Assembly (NCBI GenBank): GCA_021792405.1
Contig: JAJYUU010000006.1
Coordinates: 1 to 56,389, forward strand
Length of the DNA: 56,389 nucleotides
DNA from: Actinomycetes bacterium
GTDB taxonomy: Bacteria; Actinomycetota; Actinomycetes; Streptosporangiales; Streptosporangiaceae
Reading direction: 5' to 3'
This document shows positions 38,998 to 47,856 of this stretch, piece by piece (positions within the stretch are counted from its first letter, which is position 1; the number at the start of each line of letters is the position of its first letter). Below the pieces are notes generated by a model, which was not told where the DNA came from, searched no databases, and was given only the letters and a program-made list of their open reading frames with translations. The position numbers were made by a program, and so were the translations under genes.

Positions 38998-39789
38998 TCA
39001 TGACACGTCGCCGGTGGCGCTGAACGCCGACAGCTGGACCGAGGCGAGCGCCAGCGACCCGACCGTCACGACCAGCCCCATGCCAACCCCGGTGCCGAGG
39101 TTGAGGTAGGCATGCAGGGCGGCATTGTGCGCGATCGAGTTCGCCACCGCGAGGCTGTAGTGCCCGGCCGACAGCAGGCTGACGCCCGGCACCAGGCTTG
39201 CCAGCAGACCTTCCCAGAGCAGCACGTACAGCAGCCCGATCGCCAGCGCCTGACCGGGACTGAACACCGCGGTCAGCATGACGAACAGCGCGTTGTAGAT
39301 AACGCAGCCGGCCAGAGCGCCCGCGAGCAAGCCGACGGCCAGGCGGCTCGAGGCGCCGGTGGCGATCGCGCCCGCCAGGTACTCGGGCACCGCCGCGAAC
39401 GCGATCGTCAGCACGACGGCCACCAGGTACTTGCTGAGCACAACGGTTCGCCGGCTGACCGGCGTGGCCAGCAGGTGCAGGATGCTGCCGTCGTCGATGT
39501 CAGCGCCGAGCACGCTGCCGCCCACGATCAGCGCGGTCAGCGCGAGGATCAGGTAGCCGACCGTGCCCAGGACCTGCGGCGGCCAGGCCGCACTGTGCGC
39601 CTCGCCCTTCAGCAGCGCGGAGATGCCGATCAGGATGATGGCTGGCAGCGCAAACAGCAGTGCCCGTCGCCGGCTCATGGCGGCGCGCAGCGTCAGCCGG
39701 ATGATGTCGGCGTTGAGCAGGCCACGCATCGGCTGCCCCGTTCCGTTACGGTCCGCGTGGCGGCCCGTCGTCTTGCTGGCCGTCATCAC
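38998..39789 (-). CDS. ABC-2-type permease
   Basis: A 263-residue membrane protein with about six helices, including LLFALPAIILIGISALLKGE, LGTVGYLILALTALIVGGSV and TVVLSKYLVAVVLTIAFAAV. LGADIDDGSILHLLATPVSR is the conserved cytoplasmic segment of NosY/ABC-2 membrane subunits. It is the last gene of a four-gene transporter unit and overlaps the upstream ATPase gene by 4 bases. The substrate is unknown. Confidence 0.88.
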   Translation of the reverse strand: MMTASKTTGRHADRNGTGQPMRGLLNADIIRLTLRAAMSRRRALLFALPAIILIGISALLKGEAHSAAWPPQVLGTVGYLILALTALIVGGSVLGADIDDGSILHLLATPVSRRTVVLSKYLVAVVLTIAFAAVPEYLAGAIATGASSRLAVGLLAGALAGCVIYNALFVMLTAVFSPGQALAIGLLYVLLWEGLLASLVPGVSLLSAGHYSLAVANSIAHNAALHAYLNLGTGVGMGLVVTVGSLALASVQLSAFSATGDVS

Positions 39790-40697
39790 GACGCCAGCAG
39801 GTAGGTGAAGACACTTTCCAGGGACTCATCGGCGGGCAGCACCTGCCGCAACCGGATGCCGTGATCGCGGCTGACTCCGGCAACCTCCCTGGTGAACGTC
39901 CCGTAGTCGGACGCGCGGACCTGCAGGCCGTGTGCGGTCAGCTCGACCGCGCTGACTGCGGGCCGCGCGATCAGCGCCGCGCCCAGCGACCGGTCGTCGG
40001 AGGAGTGCACCAGGAACACGTGCGGCCGGTTCGTCATCAGCCGCCGGATGGCCCGGAAGTCACCAGAGGCGGCCAGTCGGCCGCCGACGATGACCTGGAT
40101 CATGCCGGACAGCCGCTCCACCTCCTCGAGGATGTGCGAGCTGAACACGATCACCCTGCCCTGGCCGCCCTGGTCATGCAGCAGGTCCATCATCTGCAGC
40201 CGCTGCCGCGGGTCCATGCCGTTGAACGGCTCGTCCAGCAGCACGACCTCGGGATCATGGACCAGTGCCGCGGCCACCTTGATCCGCTGGCGCATGCCCT
40301 TGGAATAGGTGGCGATCCGCCGGTCCTGCGCTTCGCTCATCTCGACCAGCTCGATGGCCCGTCGCGCCGCCGCGTCGGCATCGGGCAGCCCGTGCAGCCG
40401 TGCGGTGACCGAGACGAACTCGGTGCCGGTCAGGAACGCGTACACCGAGTCGCGCTCGGGCACGACTCCTACCTGGCGGAACATGGCGGGATTGCGCCAG
40501 GTCCGCTGGCCGGCCACGGCGATCTCGCCGCGCGAGGGCGGCAAGAATCCGGCGATCATGTTCAGCATGGTCGTCTTGCCCGCGCCGTTCGGGCCGAGCA
40601 GCCCGGTGACGCCGGGGCCGATGGTCATCGAGATGTCGTTCACGGCCACGACGTTGCCGTACCAGCGGGACACCCCGCGCAGCTCGATCGTCGTCAT
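39786..40697 (-). CDS. ABC transporter ATPase
   Basis: A 303-residue ATPase. Walker A GLLGPNGAGKTTMLN, signature YSKGMRQRIKVAAALVHDP (the non-canonical SKGM form of ABC-2 exporters), Walker B PEVVLLDEPFNGMDP and the switch His in VIVFSSHILEEVERL. The C-terminal ~80 residues are the usual accessory domain of this class. It is coupled by 4-base overlaps to permeases on both sides. Confidence 0.93.
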   Translation of the reverse strand: MTTIELRGVSRWYGNVVAVNDISMTIGPGVTGLLGPNGAGKTTMLNMIAGFLPPSRGEIAVAGQRTWRNPAMFRQVGVVPERDSVYAFLTGTEFVSVTARLHGLPDADAAARRAIELVEMSEAQDRRIATYSKGMRQRIKVAAALVHDPEVVLLDEPFNGMDPRQRLQMMDLLHDQGGQGRVIVFSSHILEEVERLSGMIQVIVGGRLAASGDFRAIRRLMTNRPHVFLVHSSDDRSLGAALIARPAVSAVELTAHGLQVRASDYGTFTREVAGVSRDHGIRLRQVLPADESLESVFTYLLAS

Positions 40698-41668
40698 GCC
40701 ACCCCAACCTTCCGGTAACGCAGGATCAGGCCGCCGGCCGCCGCGACGGTGAGCAACAGGAAAACTGCTCCGTAGAGCGCTCCGTACTGGCCGACAGTCG
40801 TCGCCTGAAGCACTGCGGCGGGACCGGGATTCGGTGCCTGCAGCCAGCGCAGCACGCCGCCGAGCAGGGTGAACGGGCTGATCAGGCCCGCCAGGCTGGC
40901 CAGCGCCGATGGCTGGCCGAAAGCTGCCGGGCCGAACGCCTGGGCGCCGACATGCGCCAGCACGTTGGCCAGGATCCAGGAGAAGAACAGCGGGATGCCG
41001 ATGGCGCAGATCGCGAAGACCCGCTTGCCGGTCGCACTGGCCAGCAGCAGGCTGATGCTGGCCAGCAGCACCGCCCAGGCGGCCCCGTAGAGCAGGCCGG
41101 GCCCGAGTTGCAGGGTCTGCTCGAAGACCGCGTGCGTGCCATGCACCTGCGAGACGTTGCCGAGGTACAAGACGAGCACCGGGATCTCGACCATCAGCAG
41201 GCAGGCAATTACGAACGCGGCGAGCTTGGCGGCCGGATAGTCAATCCGGCGGATCGGCCTGGCGAAGTACAGCGGCAGCGTGTGGTTGCGCAGGTCCGCC
41301 GAGACCACGTTGGGGGCCTCCAGCGCCACGAAGATCAGCATCACCACAGTGCGGATCGACGGCACGTAGCTGTCGTAGCTGATGATCGGGCTACCGCCGG
41401 GATGGGTCGCCAGCGCCACCGCGTTGACCACGGCAGGCAGGCACATGATGGCGAACAGCAGCGACGGGAAGATCTTCGCCCTGGCGCCGCGCCGGAGGCC
41501 GAACGCGGACCGAAGGCTATGCCACATCAGCGCCCGGACGATTGCCGGGCGCCCGAGCCGGATGGCGTCATAGCGGCGGTAGCCGATGTTGTGGATGACG
41601 CCGCCCCGGCCGGTCGTGGTATCGCTGCCGTTGCCCGCGCCCTGGGCTGCGGTGGCGTCAGCTGGCAC
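40694..41668 (-). CDS. ABC-2-type permease
   Basis: A 324-residue membrane protein with about six helices (FPSLLFAIMCLPAVVNAVAL, LAAFVIACLLMVEIPVLVLY, LYGAAWAVLLASISLLLASA, FAICAIGIPLFFSWILANVL). VSADLRNHTLPLYFARPIRR is the conserved coupling segment. The N-terminus is disordered (TAAQGAGNGSDTTTGRGG). It overlaps the upstream ATPase gene by 11 bases and the downstream ATPase by 4 bases. Confidence 0.88.
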   Translation of the reverse strand: MPADATAAQGAGNGSDTTTGRGGVIHNIGYRRYDAIRLGRPAIVRALMWHSLRSAFGLRRGARAKIFPSLLFAIMCLPAVVNAVALATHPGGSPIISYDSYVPSIRTVVMLIFVALEAPNVVSADLRNHTLPLYFARPIRRIDYPAAKLAAFVIACLLMVEIPVLVLYLGNVSQVHGTHAVFEQTLQLGPGLLYGAAWAVLLASISLLLASATGKRVFAICAIGIPLFFSWILANVLAHVGAQAFGPAAFGQPSALASLAGLISPFTLLGGVLRWLQAPNPGPAAVLQATTVGQYGALYGAVFLLLTVAAAGGLILRYRKVGVA

Positions 41669-42668
41669 TTGATGCTCCCGTCGGCTGTGACTCTGGCAGG
41701 ACTGAAGCCAGGGCTGGGTCGGCGCGGAACAGCTCCTCGATCCGGTGCCTGCGCTGTTCCATCCGGCTCAGCGGCAGGCCGAGATCGGCGACGCTGTCCC
41801 GGATCACGTCGTAAGTGTCGTCGCCAGCCAGTTGCACGAGCAGGCCGCGCTGGAAGGGCGCCGGCGTCAGGCCACGCCTGATCAGCTCGGCCTGCAGCAA
41901 CTCGGCGCCCTCGTCGACTTCTACCAGCAGGACCGCGCTGGCCTTCGTGACCGAGCTGATGGTGTCGGCACGCAACAGGCGGCCGCCGTCGATTGCGACG
42001 ATCTGATCGCAGATCTGCTCGATCTCGCCGAGCAGATGCGAGGCGACGAGGATCGAGATGCCGAACTCGGACCCGATCCGCGCGATCAGCTCGAGCATCG
42101 CCGTCCGGCCGGCCGGGTCCAGGCCGTTGGTCGGCTCGTCGAGAAGCAGCAGCCGCGGGTCGCCGACCAGGGCTTGCGCTAGCTTGACCCGCTGTCTCAT
42201 GCCAGTGGAGTAGGTGCCGATCTGGCGGTAGCGCTCCTCGTAGAGGCCCACGTGCCGGAGCGAGTCGGCGGCGCGCTCCCGCGCCGCGCTGGCTGGCAGG
42301 CCGGACATCCGGCCGAAGTGCGTCACCAGTTCGGTGGCTGACACGTCGGGCGGCAGGCAGTCGTGCTCGGGCATATACCCGGTCAGCGTCCTGATCGCGA
42401 ACCCGTGGGTCACGCAGTCGTGGCCGAGCACCGACGCGGCGCCGCTGGTCGGCTCAAGCAGCCCGAGCAGAATCTTGATCAGCGTCGACTTACCGGCACC
42501 GTTGGCCCCGATCAGGCCGGTGACGCCAGAGCCGATCGCGATCGTAAGGTCGTCAAGCGCCGTGACCGCGGTGCCGTAGCGCTTGGTCAGCGCTGCCGCC
42601 TGAATCACCGCGGCCGGCGCAGCCTGCGCGACCCGGCTGCCGGCCGGCGGCATCGTCGGCGAGATCAC
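41658..42668 (-). CDS. ABC transporter ATPase
   Basis: A 336-residue ATPase, first gene of the four-gene unit. Walker A GLIGANGAGKSTLIKILLG, signature YSTGMRQRVKLAQALVGDP, Walker B RLLLLDEPTNGLDPAGR and switch His in ILVASHLLGEIEQI. It is paralogous to the ATPase at 39786 but clearly different in sequence, so the unit probably makes one exporter with two ATPases and two permeases, or two related exporters. Confidence 0.93.
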   Translation of the reverse strand: MISPTMPPAGSRVAQAAPAAVIQAAALTKRYGTAVTALDDLTIAIGSGVTGLIGANGAGKSTLIKILLGLLEPTSGAASVLGHDCVTHGFAIRTLTGYMPEHDCLPPDVSATELVTHFGRMSGLPASAARERAADSLRHVGLYEERYRQIGTYSTGMRQRVKLAQALVGDPRLLLLDEPTNGLDPAGRTAMLELIARIGSEFGISILVASHLLGEIEQICDQIVAIDGGRLLRADTISSVTKASAVLLVEVDEGAELLQAELIRRGLTPAPFQRGLLVQLAGDDTYDVIRDSVADLGLPLSRMEQRRHRIEELFRADPALASVLPESQPTGASSAS

Positions 42669-42866
42669 TGTTCCTCCGCTCAGCGTTCCCCGGCCTGGCG
42701 CGCCCGCTGCCGTCGGCGGCGATCGCGCGGCAGGCGCCGCTTGTCGGCAACACCTTTCCAGGTTCCTCGCGCGCTCGCATCATTCGTGAGAGTGATTCCG
42801 GTGGACTTGCCGGCCTACCGGGCGCCCGTGAGCATACGGCGCCGGCCGGGCGCCGGAATGCTCACG

Positions 42867-43115
42867 TTACGACGATGACCTTGACGCCGACGGCATCATA
42901 GGTAACCTGTGCCCGAGCATCAGCAGGCGTGCCGCGTCGGACGGCGCCAGGCGCGCGTCGCCGGGAAGCCGGGTGAGGACCGAGTAGGTCTCCGCGAGCG
43001 CGTGGCCACTCAGCGCCACCTGCTGCCCGTCCCACCAGCGAACGACGTCCGCGTGATCACGGTGTGACCGGACGAGGAGCGGCACGGCCACGCTGGTATC
43101 GATCGCGACCGTCAC
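42867..43115 (-). pseudogene. Truncated VapC-type PIN-domain toxin
   Basis: The 82-codon frame starts at GTG 43115 with [20 protein letters not shown] and has the first two acidic residues (Asp6, Glu42 in [15 protein letters not shown]). It then ends after [10 protein letters not shown] with a short unrelated tail. The third and fourth metal-binding Asp and the last ~50 residues of a normal ~130-residue PIN domain are missing. The start overlaps the remnant antitoxin stop (GTGA), so this was once a normal VapBC operon. It should be catalytically dead. Confidence 0.7.
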
Positions 43116-43310
43116 CTGCGGCCGGCGTCGATGAGCGCGAAGACGACGTCGTCGTCGACCGGCGTCTCGCCCGCCGGGACAAGCACGCCGGCCTCTTCGA
43201 CCAGCCGGGCCGTCCGGCCGGCTGGCACTATCTGGACGCCCGCGCCGTACGGCGAGGGATGACGATCCCATCGCGATCCCAGGGCAGCCCGGCGCGCAAC
43301 TGACCAGCCT
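43112..43310 (-). pseudogene. Broken VapB (AbrB-type) antitoxin remnant
   Basis: Upstream of the truncated toxin, one frame reads [20 protein letters not shown] then [20 protein letters not shown] and AGRR-stop. These are the C-terminal two-thirds of the AbrB-type VapB proteins that pair with such PIN toxins. No start codon precedes it in that frame. A neighbouring frame reads [17 protein letters not shown], resembling the V-I-P-x-Q-L-R part of the N-terminus, so a frameshift or rearrangement has scrambled the beginning. Confidence 0.55.
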
Positions 43311-43462
43311 GAGCGATTTTGGGCCTTCGGGCGAGAGGTTTAACATGCCAGGGACTACGAAAATTCAGCTAGGGTCGCCGGCCTGTCCCTAGCCGTAACC
43401 GGTAACCCTCGCTCTCCCGCCGACCGCCCGATTGGTGCCTGATCTTGCCCGGGAAGACCACC

Positions 43463-44383
43463 ATGAGCTCGCCTGGTCTCGCCCGCTACAGCCGGCCGAT
43501 GATCATCGCGCTGCTGCTGGTGACGGTCATCGCCGGGATCCGGACCGCCGGGCCTGCCGTGGCCGGGCGGGGGCCGTGGCGCCCGGATGCGCTCGCCATC
43601 GGGATCGGCCTGCAGGCCGCGCTCGTCGCGCTGCAGGTCGTGCTGGCCGTCCGGGCCAGGCGCCGGCCAGCGGCCGGGCACCTGGCACGCAGGCTGCGCA
43701 CGGCGGTGCGTTACCTGACCACGTTCGCCATGATCGTGATCGCCGTGGTCGCAGCGGTCAACCTGACCGGGGTCAGGGGCGGTAGCAAGCTGCTCAGGGC
43801 GCTGAGCGCGCGCGCCAAGCCCGCCGCCCGGCGGCCCAGCCGGCTGATCCGGCCGCTGGCGCCGGCGGATGGCCGCTACATCCTGTACGCGGCGATAGCC
43901 CTCATCCTGCTGGCTGCCTTCGCCGCCTGCGTTCTCGTCATCAGGCGGATGCGCGCGCTCTGGCCAGCGGGCTATCCTGCCGACATCGCCGACGACAGCG
44001 TCGAGCTGCGCAAAGCGGTCGAGTCCGGCCGCGCCGCGCTGCACGGGGTCGATGACGCGCGGGCGGCGATCATCGCATGCTATGTCGCCATGGAGGGCAG
44101 CCTCGCCGGAGCCGGCGCGGCCAGGGCCGTTGCGGAGACCCCGGACGAGCTGCTCTCCAGGGCAGTCACCGCCGGATTGCTCCACGGGCCGGCCGCGGCT
44201 GCGCTGACCGCGTTGTTCTATGAGGCCCGGTTCTCCAGCCATCCGCTTGCCGATGCGGCTAAGCACGACGCCAGGCAGGCTCTCGATGCGATCTCCGCCG
44301 AACTGCGCGCAATCCCGGCTGAGGCTGGCGGCGCGCACGGCTCGCCGCAGGCCGGCCCGGCTATCAGGCCGGTGACCGGGTGA
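43463..44383 (+). CDS. Membrane protein with DUF4129 domain
   Basis: A 306-residue protein from the ATG at 43463 (an in-frame TTG lies at 43445). Three hydrophobic segments (MIIALLLVTVIAGIRTAG, TTFAMIVIAVVAAVNLTGV, YILYAAIALILLAAFAACVL) precede a C-terminal cytoplasmic DUF4129 domain: DDARAAIIACYVAMEGSLAG, ETPDELLSRAV, LTALFYEARFSSHPLADAAK. This layout is the usual partner of MoxR-DUF58 operons in actinobacteria; DUF4129 also closes bacterial transglutaminases. It overlaps the next gene by 4 bases. Confidence 0.85.
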   Translation: MSSPGLARYSRPMIIALLLVTVIAGIRTAGPAVAGRGPWRPDALAIGIGLQAALVALQVVLAVRARRRPAAGHLARRLRTAVRYLTTFAMIVIAVVAAVNLTGVRGGSKLLRALSARAKPAARRPSRLIRPLAPADGRYILYAAIALILLAAFAACVLVIRRMRALWPAGYPADIADDSVELRKAVESGRAALHGVDDARAAIIACYVAMEGSLAGAGAARAVAETPDELLSRAVTAGLLHGPAAAALTALFYEARFSSHPLADAAKHDARQALDAISAELRAIPAEAGGAHGSPQAGPAIRPVTG

Positions 44384-44943
44384 CGCGCCCAGGCGGCCAG
44401 GATGGCGGCCAGGCGAGCCAGGCTGCTGACGGCTGGCTCTCCGCCTGGCCCGAGCTTGCTTGCGCCGCGGTCCTCGTGCTGACTACCAGTCTCGCCGTCT
44501 ATGCCTATGCCGGCCTCGGCGCCGCGGCCTTCACCGTCTGCGGCTGGGCCGTCGCCGCACTCGCCCTGCTGCCGGCGCTCATCCCGGCGGGCAGCCAGCC
44601 GCTGATCGAGCAGGCTGCGCGGGAGGGCCGGCAGCACACCAGCTTCCTGGGGTTCTGGGGCAAGCGCCGACTGCTGCAGGACGCGACTGCCTCGATGACC
44701 AGCTATGACACCGAACTGCGCCCGGTACTGCAGCATCTGCTGGCCGCCAGGCTGGCCGAACGGCACGGGGTTAGCCTGACGAGCGACCCGGCGACGGCCA
44801 GGCGGCTGCTGCTGTCCGGCCGAAACGACGATTCGCTGTGGTTCTGGCTCGACCCGGCCCGGCCACCGCAGACCGATCTGCATCGAGACGGAATCCCGGT
44901 ACGCGCGCTCGCCGCGATCATCGACCGACTGGAGCGACTATGA
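44380..44943 (+). CDS. Conserved membrane protein of the MoxR cluster
   Basis: A 187-residue protein with two N-terminal helices (ACAAVLVLTTSLAVYAYAGL, CGWAVAALALLPALIPAGS) and a soluble part containing YDTELRPVLQHLLAARLAER, LTSDPATARRLLL and LHRDGIPVRALAAIIDRLER. I do not know a named family, but the soluble segment looks conserved. GTG start within the previous stop and ATGA overlap with moxR show tight coupling in a five-gene operon. Confidence 0.75.
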   Translation: MTRPGGQDGGQASQAADGWLSAWPELACAAVLVLTTSLAVYAYAGLGAAAFTVCGWAVAALALLPALIPAGSQPLIEQAAREGRQHTSFLGFWGKRRLLQDATASMTSYDTELRPVLQHLLAARLAERHGVSLTSDPATARRLLLSGRNDDSLWFWLDPARPPQTDLHRDGIPVRALAAIIDRLERL

Positions 44944-45923
44944 CCGAACCTCGCTGGACGCCTCGCCTTGCGGCGGAGCGCGCTGTGGCGGTGCTTGACG
45001 AGATCGAACGGGCCGTCGTGGGCCGTCGCCGGAGCCTTGAGCTCGTCCTGATCGCCATCTTGGCCGGCGGCCATGTCCTGCTTGAAGACCTGCCGGGGCT
45101 CGGCAAGACGCTGATAGCCAGATCCTTCGCCACCACGCTCGGGCTGGAGTTCGCCCGCATTCAGTTCACGCCCGACCTGCTGCCCTCTGACGTGGTCGGG
45201 GCACCGCTGTACGACCAGCGGACCGGCGAGATGGTGTTCCGGCCAGGGCCCGTCTTCACTCAGCTGCTGCTCGCCGACGAGATCAACAGAACGCCGCCGA
45301 AGACGCAGGCCGCGCTGCTCGAGGCGATGGGCGAGGGCCAGGTCAGCATGGACGGCGTCACCCGCCCGCTGCCGCGGCCGTTCGTCGTGCTGGCCACCGA
45401 CAACCCGATCGAGTACGAGGGAACCTACGAGCTTCCGGAGGCCCAGCTTGACCGGTTCCTGGTCCGGCTGCGCCTGGGATACCTCGCCACCGGAGACGAG
45501 GTGGCCATGCTTGCGCGCAGGCTCGACCGGGGCCAGGAGACGGCAGCACTGAGTCCGGTCACCACCGGTGCTGAGCTGATCGCCATGCGCGAGTCGCTGG
45601 AGCAGGTCGAGGTGTCCGCGGACATCCTGAGCTACATCGTCGCGATCGTCGCGGCCACCCGTAGTCACGCGCAGATCCAGGTGGGCGCGAGCCCGCGCGG
45701 CGGGCTGGCCCTGGTGCAGCTGGCCAGGGCCCAGGCCCTGCTGGAGCACCGGGACTACGTGGTGCCCGACGACGTCAAGCGGATAGCGGTTCCGGCCCTG
45801 GCGCACCGGATCACGCTGCGTCCAGAGCTCTGGGTGCGCCAGGTCCTGGCCGATGACGTGATCGCCGGCTTGCTGGGCAGCGTTCCGGTACCGCAGACCG
45901 ACCCGGCAGCTGTCGTTGCCTGA
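44940..45923 (+). CDS. MoxR-family AAA+ ATPase
   Basis: A 327-residue ATPase. Walker A LLEDLPGLGKTLIARSFA, LQRIQFTPDLLPSDV-type loop (RIQFTPDLLPSDVVGAPLY), Walker B LLADEINRTPPKTQAALLEA and sensor VLATDNPIEYEGTYELPEAQ are MoxR hallmarks. MoxR proteins act as chaperones for assembling or activating complexes, typically with a DUF58/VWA partner encoded next to them, as here. Start ATG at 44940 in the ATGA overlap; the earlier frame opening at 44838 is read-through. Confidence 0.95.
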   Translation: MTEPRWTPRLAAERAVAVLDEIERAVVGRRRSLELVLIAILAGGHVLLEDLPGLGKTLIARSFATTLGLEFARIQFTPDLLPSDVVGAPLYDQRTGEMVFRPGPVFTQLLLADEINRTPPKTQAALLEAMGEGQVSMDGVTRPLPRPFVVLATDNPIEYEGTYELPEAQLDRFLVRLRLGYLATGDEVAMLARRLDRGQETAALSPVTTGAELIAMRESLEQVEVSADILSYIVAIVAATRSHAQIQVGASPRGGLALVQLARAQALLEHRDYVVPDDVKRIAVPALAHRITLRPELWVRQVLADDVIAGLLGSVPVPQTDPAAVVA

Positions 45924-47196
45924 CGGCAGCGGGCCGGCGGCACCGCGGCAGCTGACGGTCCAATGGAGCCTGTCCGCGCATGCCCGGCGGCTGCTCGTGC
46001 TGGCGCTGACGGGCATCATCCTCGCCGTGATCACCGGCCGCCCCGAGTTCGCCGGGCTGGCAGCGCCCGCGCTGGTGCTGCTCGGGACGTGGCGATCCGA
46101 TCGGTCCGGTCAGGTCAGCGTTGCCGCCGGGATGGCCAGCACCAGCCTGGTCGAAGGGGCAAAGACCAACCTCCGGGTCGAGCTCGACGGTCAGCAGGAT
46201 TACCTGGCGAGGCTGCTGATCGAGCCTGCTGATGCCGTTATCAGCGGCGATGCCGTGACCCTTCCGGCGGGTCAGCAGGACCGGTCGGCGGTTCTGTGGC
46301 TGCTGCCCGGCCGCTGGGGCAGGTACTTCCCCGGCATCCTGGCGATCACCTTCACCGACCGCTACCACCTCTTCGAGGGCAGGGCGATCGCGCAACTGCC
46401 GTACGTCACCTGCCTGCCGGAACCGGCGCCGCTGGCGCAAACCGTCGTGCTCAGCCGCGTGCCGAGCCGGCTCGGCGAGCATCCGGCCAGGACCACCGGT
46501 GACGGCGGTGAGTTCGCCGGCGTGCGTGAGTTCGTGCCCGGCGACCGGCAGCGCCGGATCAACTGGCCGGCCACCACCCGGCGCGGGACCCTGCACCTGA
46601 CCACGTTCGCTGCCGAGCGGACCCAGAACGTCGTCGTCATCGCGGACGAGACGACGGATGTGGGGGCACCGGGAGCGACCTCGCTTGACCTGGTGCTGCG
46701 CGGCGCCGCCGGGGTAGTGACACGCTACCTGGCGAAGCGCGACCGTGTCGGGCTGATCATTTACGCTGGCCGGCTCAGCTGGGTTGGCCCTGGCCAGGGG
46801 CAGCGGCACTACCATCGGCTGCTAGCGGAGATGATCTCCGCGCCGGGCGGCTGGGAACGCAAGTCGGGATTCGCCCGGCTGCCGCGCGCCGCGCTGCCGC
46901 CGGGCGCGCTGATCCTGGTCTTCAGCCCGCTGCTCGACCCGCAGATCATCGAGGCGCTGCGCGACTTGCGGGAACGCGGCTTCAGCGTGCTCGTCATCGA
47001 CGTTCTCAATGCCGAGCCCGCCCACGACGGCAGCAGGATGTCACGGCTGACCACCCGCACCTGGCGCCTGGAGCAGCAAGCCGTCCGGTTCTCGCTCACC
47101 CAGATCGGCGTGCCGGTCGTGCACTGGGACGGAATCAGCAGCCTGGATGTCCCGCTGGCCCCGTACACCCGGCGGCCCCTGGTGGCCAGCCGGTGA
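45916..47196 (+). CDS. DUF58 domain protein
   Basis: A 426-residue protein. Two hydrophobic segments near the N-terminus (LLVLALTGIILAVITGRPEF, LAAPALVLLGTW) are followed by a soluble strand-rich region and the DUF58 signature VREFVPGDRQRRINWPATTR then TLHLTTFAAERTQNVVVIAD, a von Willebrand A-like part with a DETTD metal-site-like loop. DUF58 proteins work with MoxR ATPases. The start is a TTG at 45916 overlapping moxR by 8 bases; no better in-frame start exists nearby. Confidence 0.9.
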   Translation: MPDGSGPAAPRQLTVQWSLSAHARRLLVLALTGIILAVITGRPEFAGLAAPALVLLGTWRSDRSGQVSVAAGMASTSLVEGAKTNLRVELDGQQDYLARLLIEPADAVISGDAVTLPAGQQDRSAVLWLLPGRWGRYFPGILAITFTDRYHLFEGRAIAQLPYVTCLPEPAPLAQTVVLSRVPSRLGEHPARTTGDGGEFAGVREFVPGDRQRRINWPATTRRGTLHLTTFAAERTQNVVVIADETTDVGAPGATSLDLVLRGAAGVVTRYLAKRDRVGLIIYAGRLSWVGPGQGQRHYHRLLAEMISAPGGWERKSGFARLPRAALPPGALILVFSPLLDPQIIEALRDLRERGFSVLVIDVLNAEPAHDGSRMSRLTTRTWRLEQQAVRFSLTQIGVPVVHWDGISSLDVPLAPYTRRPLVASR

Positions 47197-47831
47197 GCGG
47201 GCTCGCGGCAGGTCCCGTGCTGCCCGTAGCGCGGCAGTCGCGGCTGCCCCGTGCCGGGCTTGCCGCCGCCGGGGTTCTCGCGGCCGGCGTTATCTGCTGG
47301 GCGGCCGTCCCGCTGACAGCGCGGGGCGCACCAGTGGCGCTGGCGATCGCCATCGCGGCTGGGGTGATGAGCTTGGCCCAGCTTGCCGCTACCGCCGTCG
47401 GTCTGCGCGATACCGACACCCTCGCCGCGTTCTCCGTCGCGGACCGGATCGCCCGGCAACTCGTCAGCCTGGTCACCGCGCTGCCGTGGACGGAGCTGAT
47501 GATCGTGGCCGTGGCGGTACTTGAGGCACTGCACCCGGCGCGGCCCTGGCACACCGCCGTCCTGGGCGTGGCTTTGACCGGTTACCTGCTGGCCGTGCAC
47601 CTGGCCGAGACCAGGCTGAGCGCCCGGCTGTTGCGCGGGCAGTTGCCGCTGCTCAGCATCGGCGTCGGGCTGACCGCACTGTCGGCGGGCACCGCCGCGC
47701 TGCCCGGCTTCCCGCCCGGCGCTGCCGCGGCGGTGGTCCGGATCGCGGTGGCGGTCATCGCGGTGATCGCGGCCGGCCTGGCGATCCCGGTGTGGCTAGG
47801 CCGCAGCGGCGGCACGCCGCGCGGCCGTTAG
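47193..47831 (+). CDS. Conserved multi-helix membrane protein of the MoxR cluster
   Basis: A 212-residue protein with about six helices (GLAAAGVLAAGVICWAAVPL, VALAIAIAAGVMSLAQLAAT, AVLGVALTGYLLAVHLAETR, LPLLSIGVGLTALSAGTAAL, AVVRIAVAVIAVIAAGLAIP). GTG start overlaps the DUF58 stop by 4 bases. I do not recognise a family. A DUF58-adjacent membrane protein of this size is common in actinobacteria. A 15-base repeat (CTGCCGGTCAGCGG) follows the stop, between it and the convergent gamma-glutamyltransferase. Confidence 0.75.
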   Translation: MSGLAAGPVLPVARQSRLPRAGLAAAGVLAAGVICWAAVPLTARGAPVALAIAIAAGVMSLAQLAATAVGLRDTDTLAAFSVADRIARQLVSLVTALPWTELMIVAVAVLEALHPARPWHTAVLGVALTGYLLAVHLAETRLSARLLRGQLPLLSIGVGLTALSAGTAALPGFPPGAAAAVVRIAVAVIAVIAAGLAIPVWLGRSGGTPRGR

Positions 47832-47856
47832 CTGCCGGTCAGCGGGTTACTGCCGG

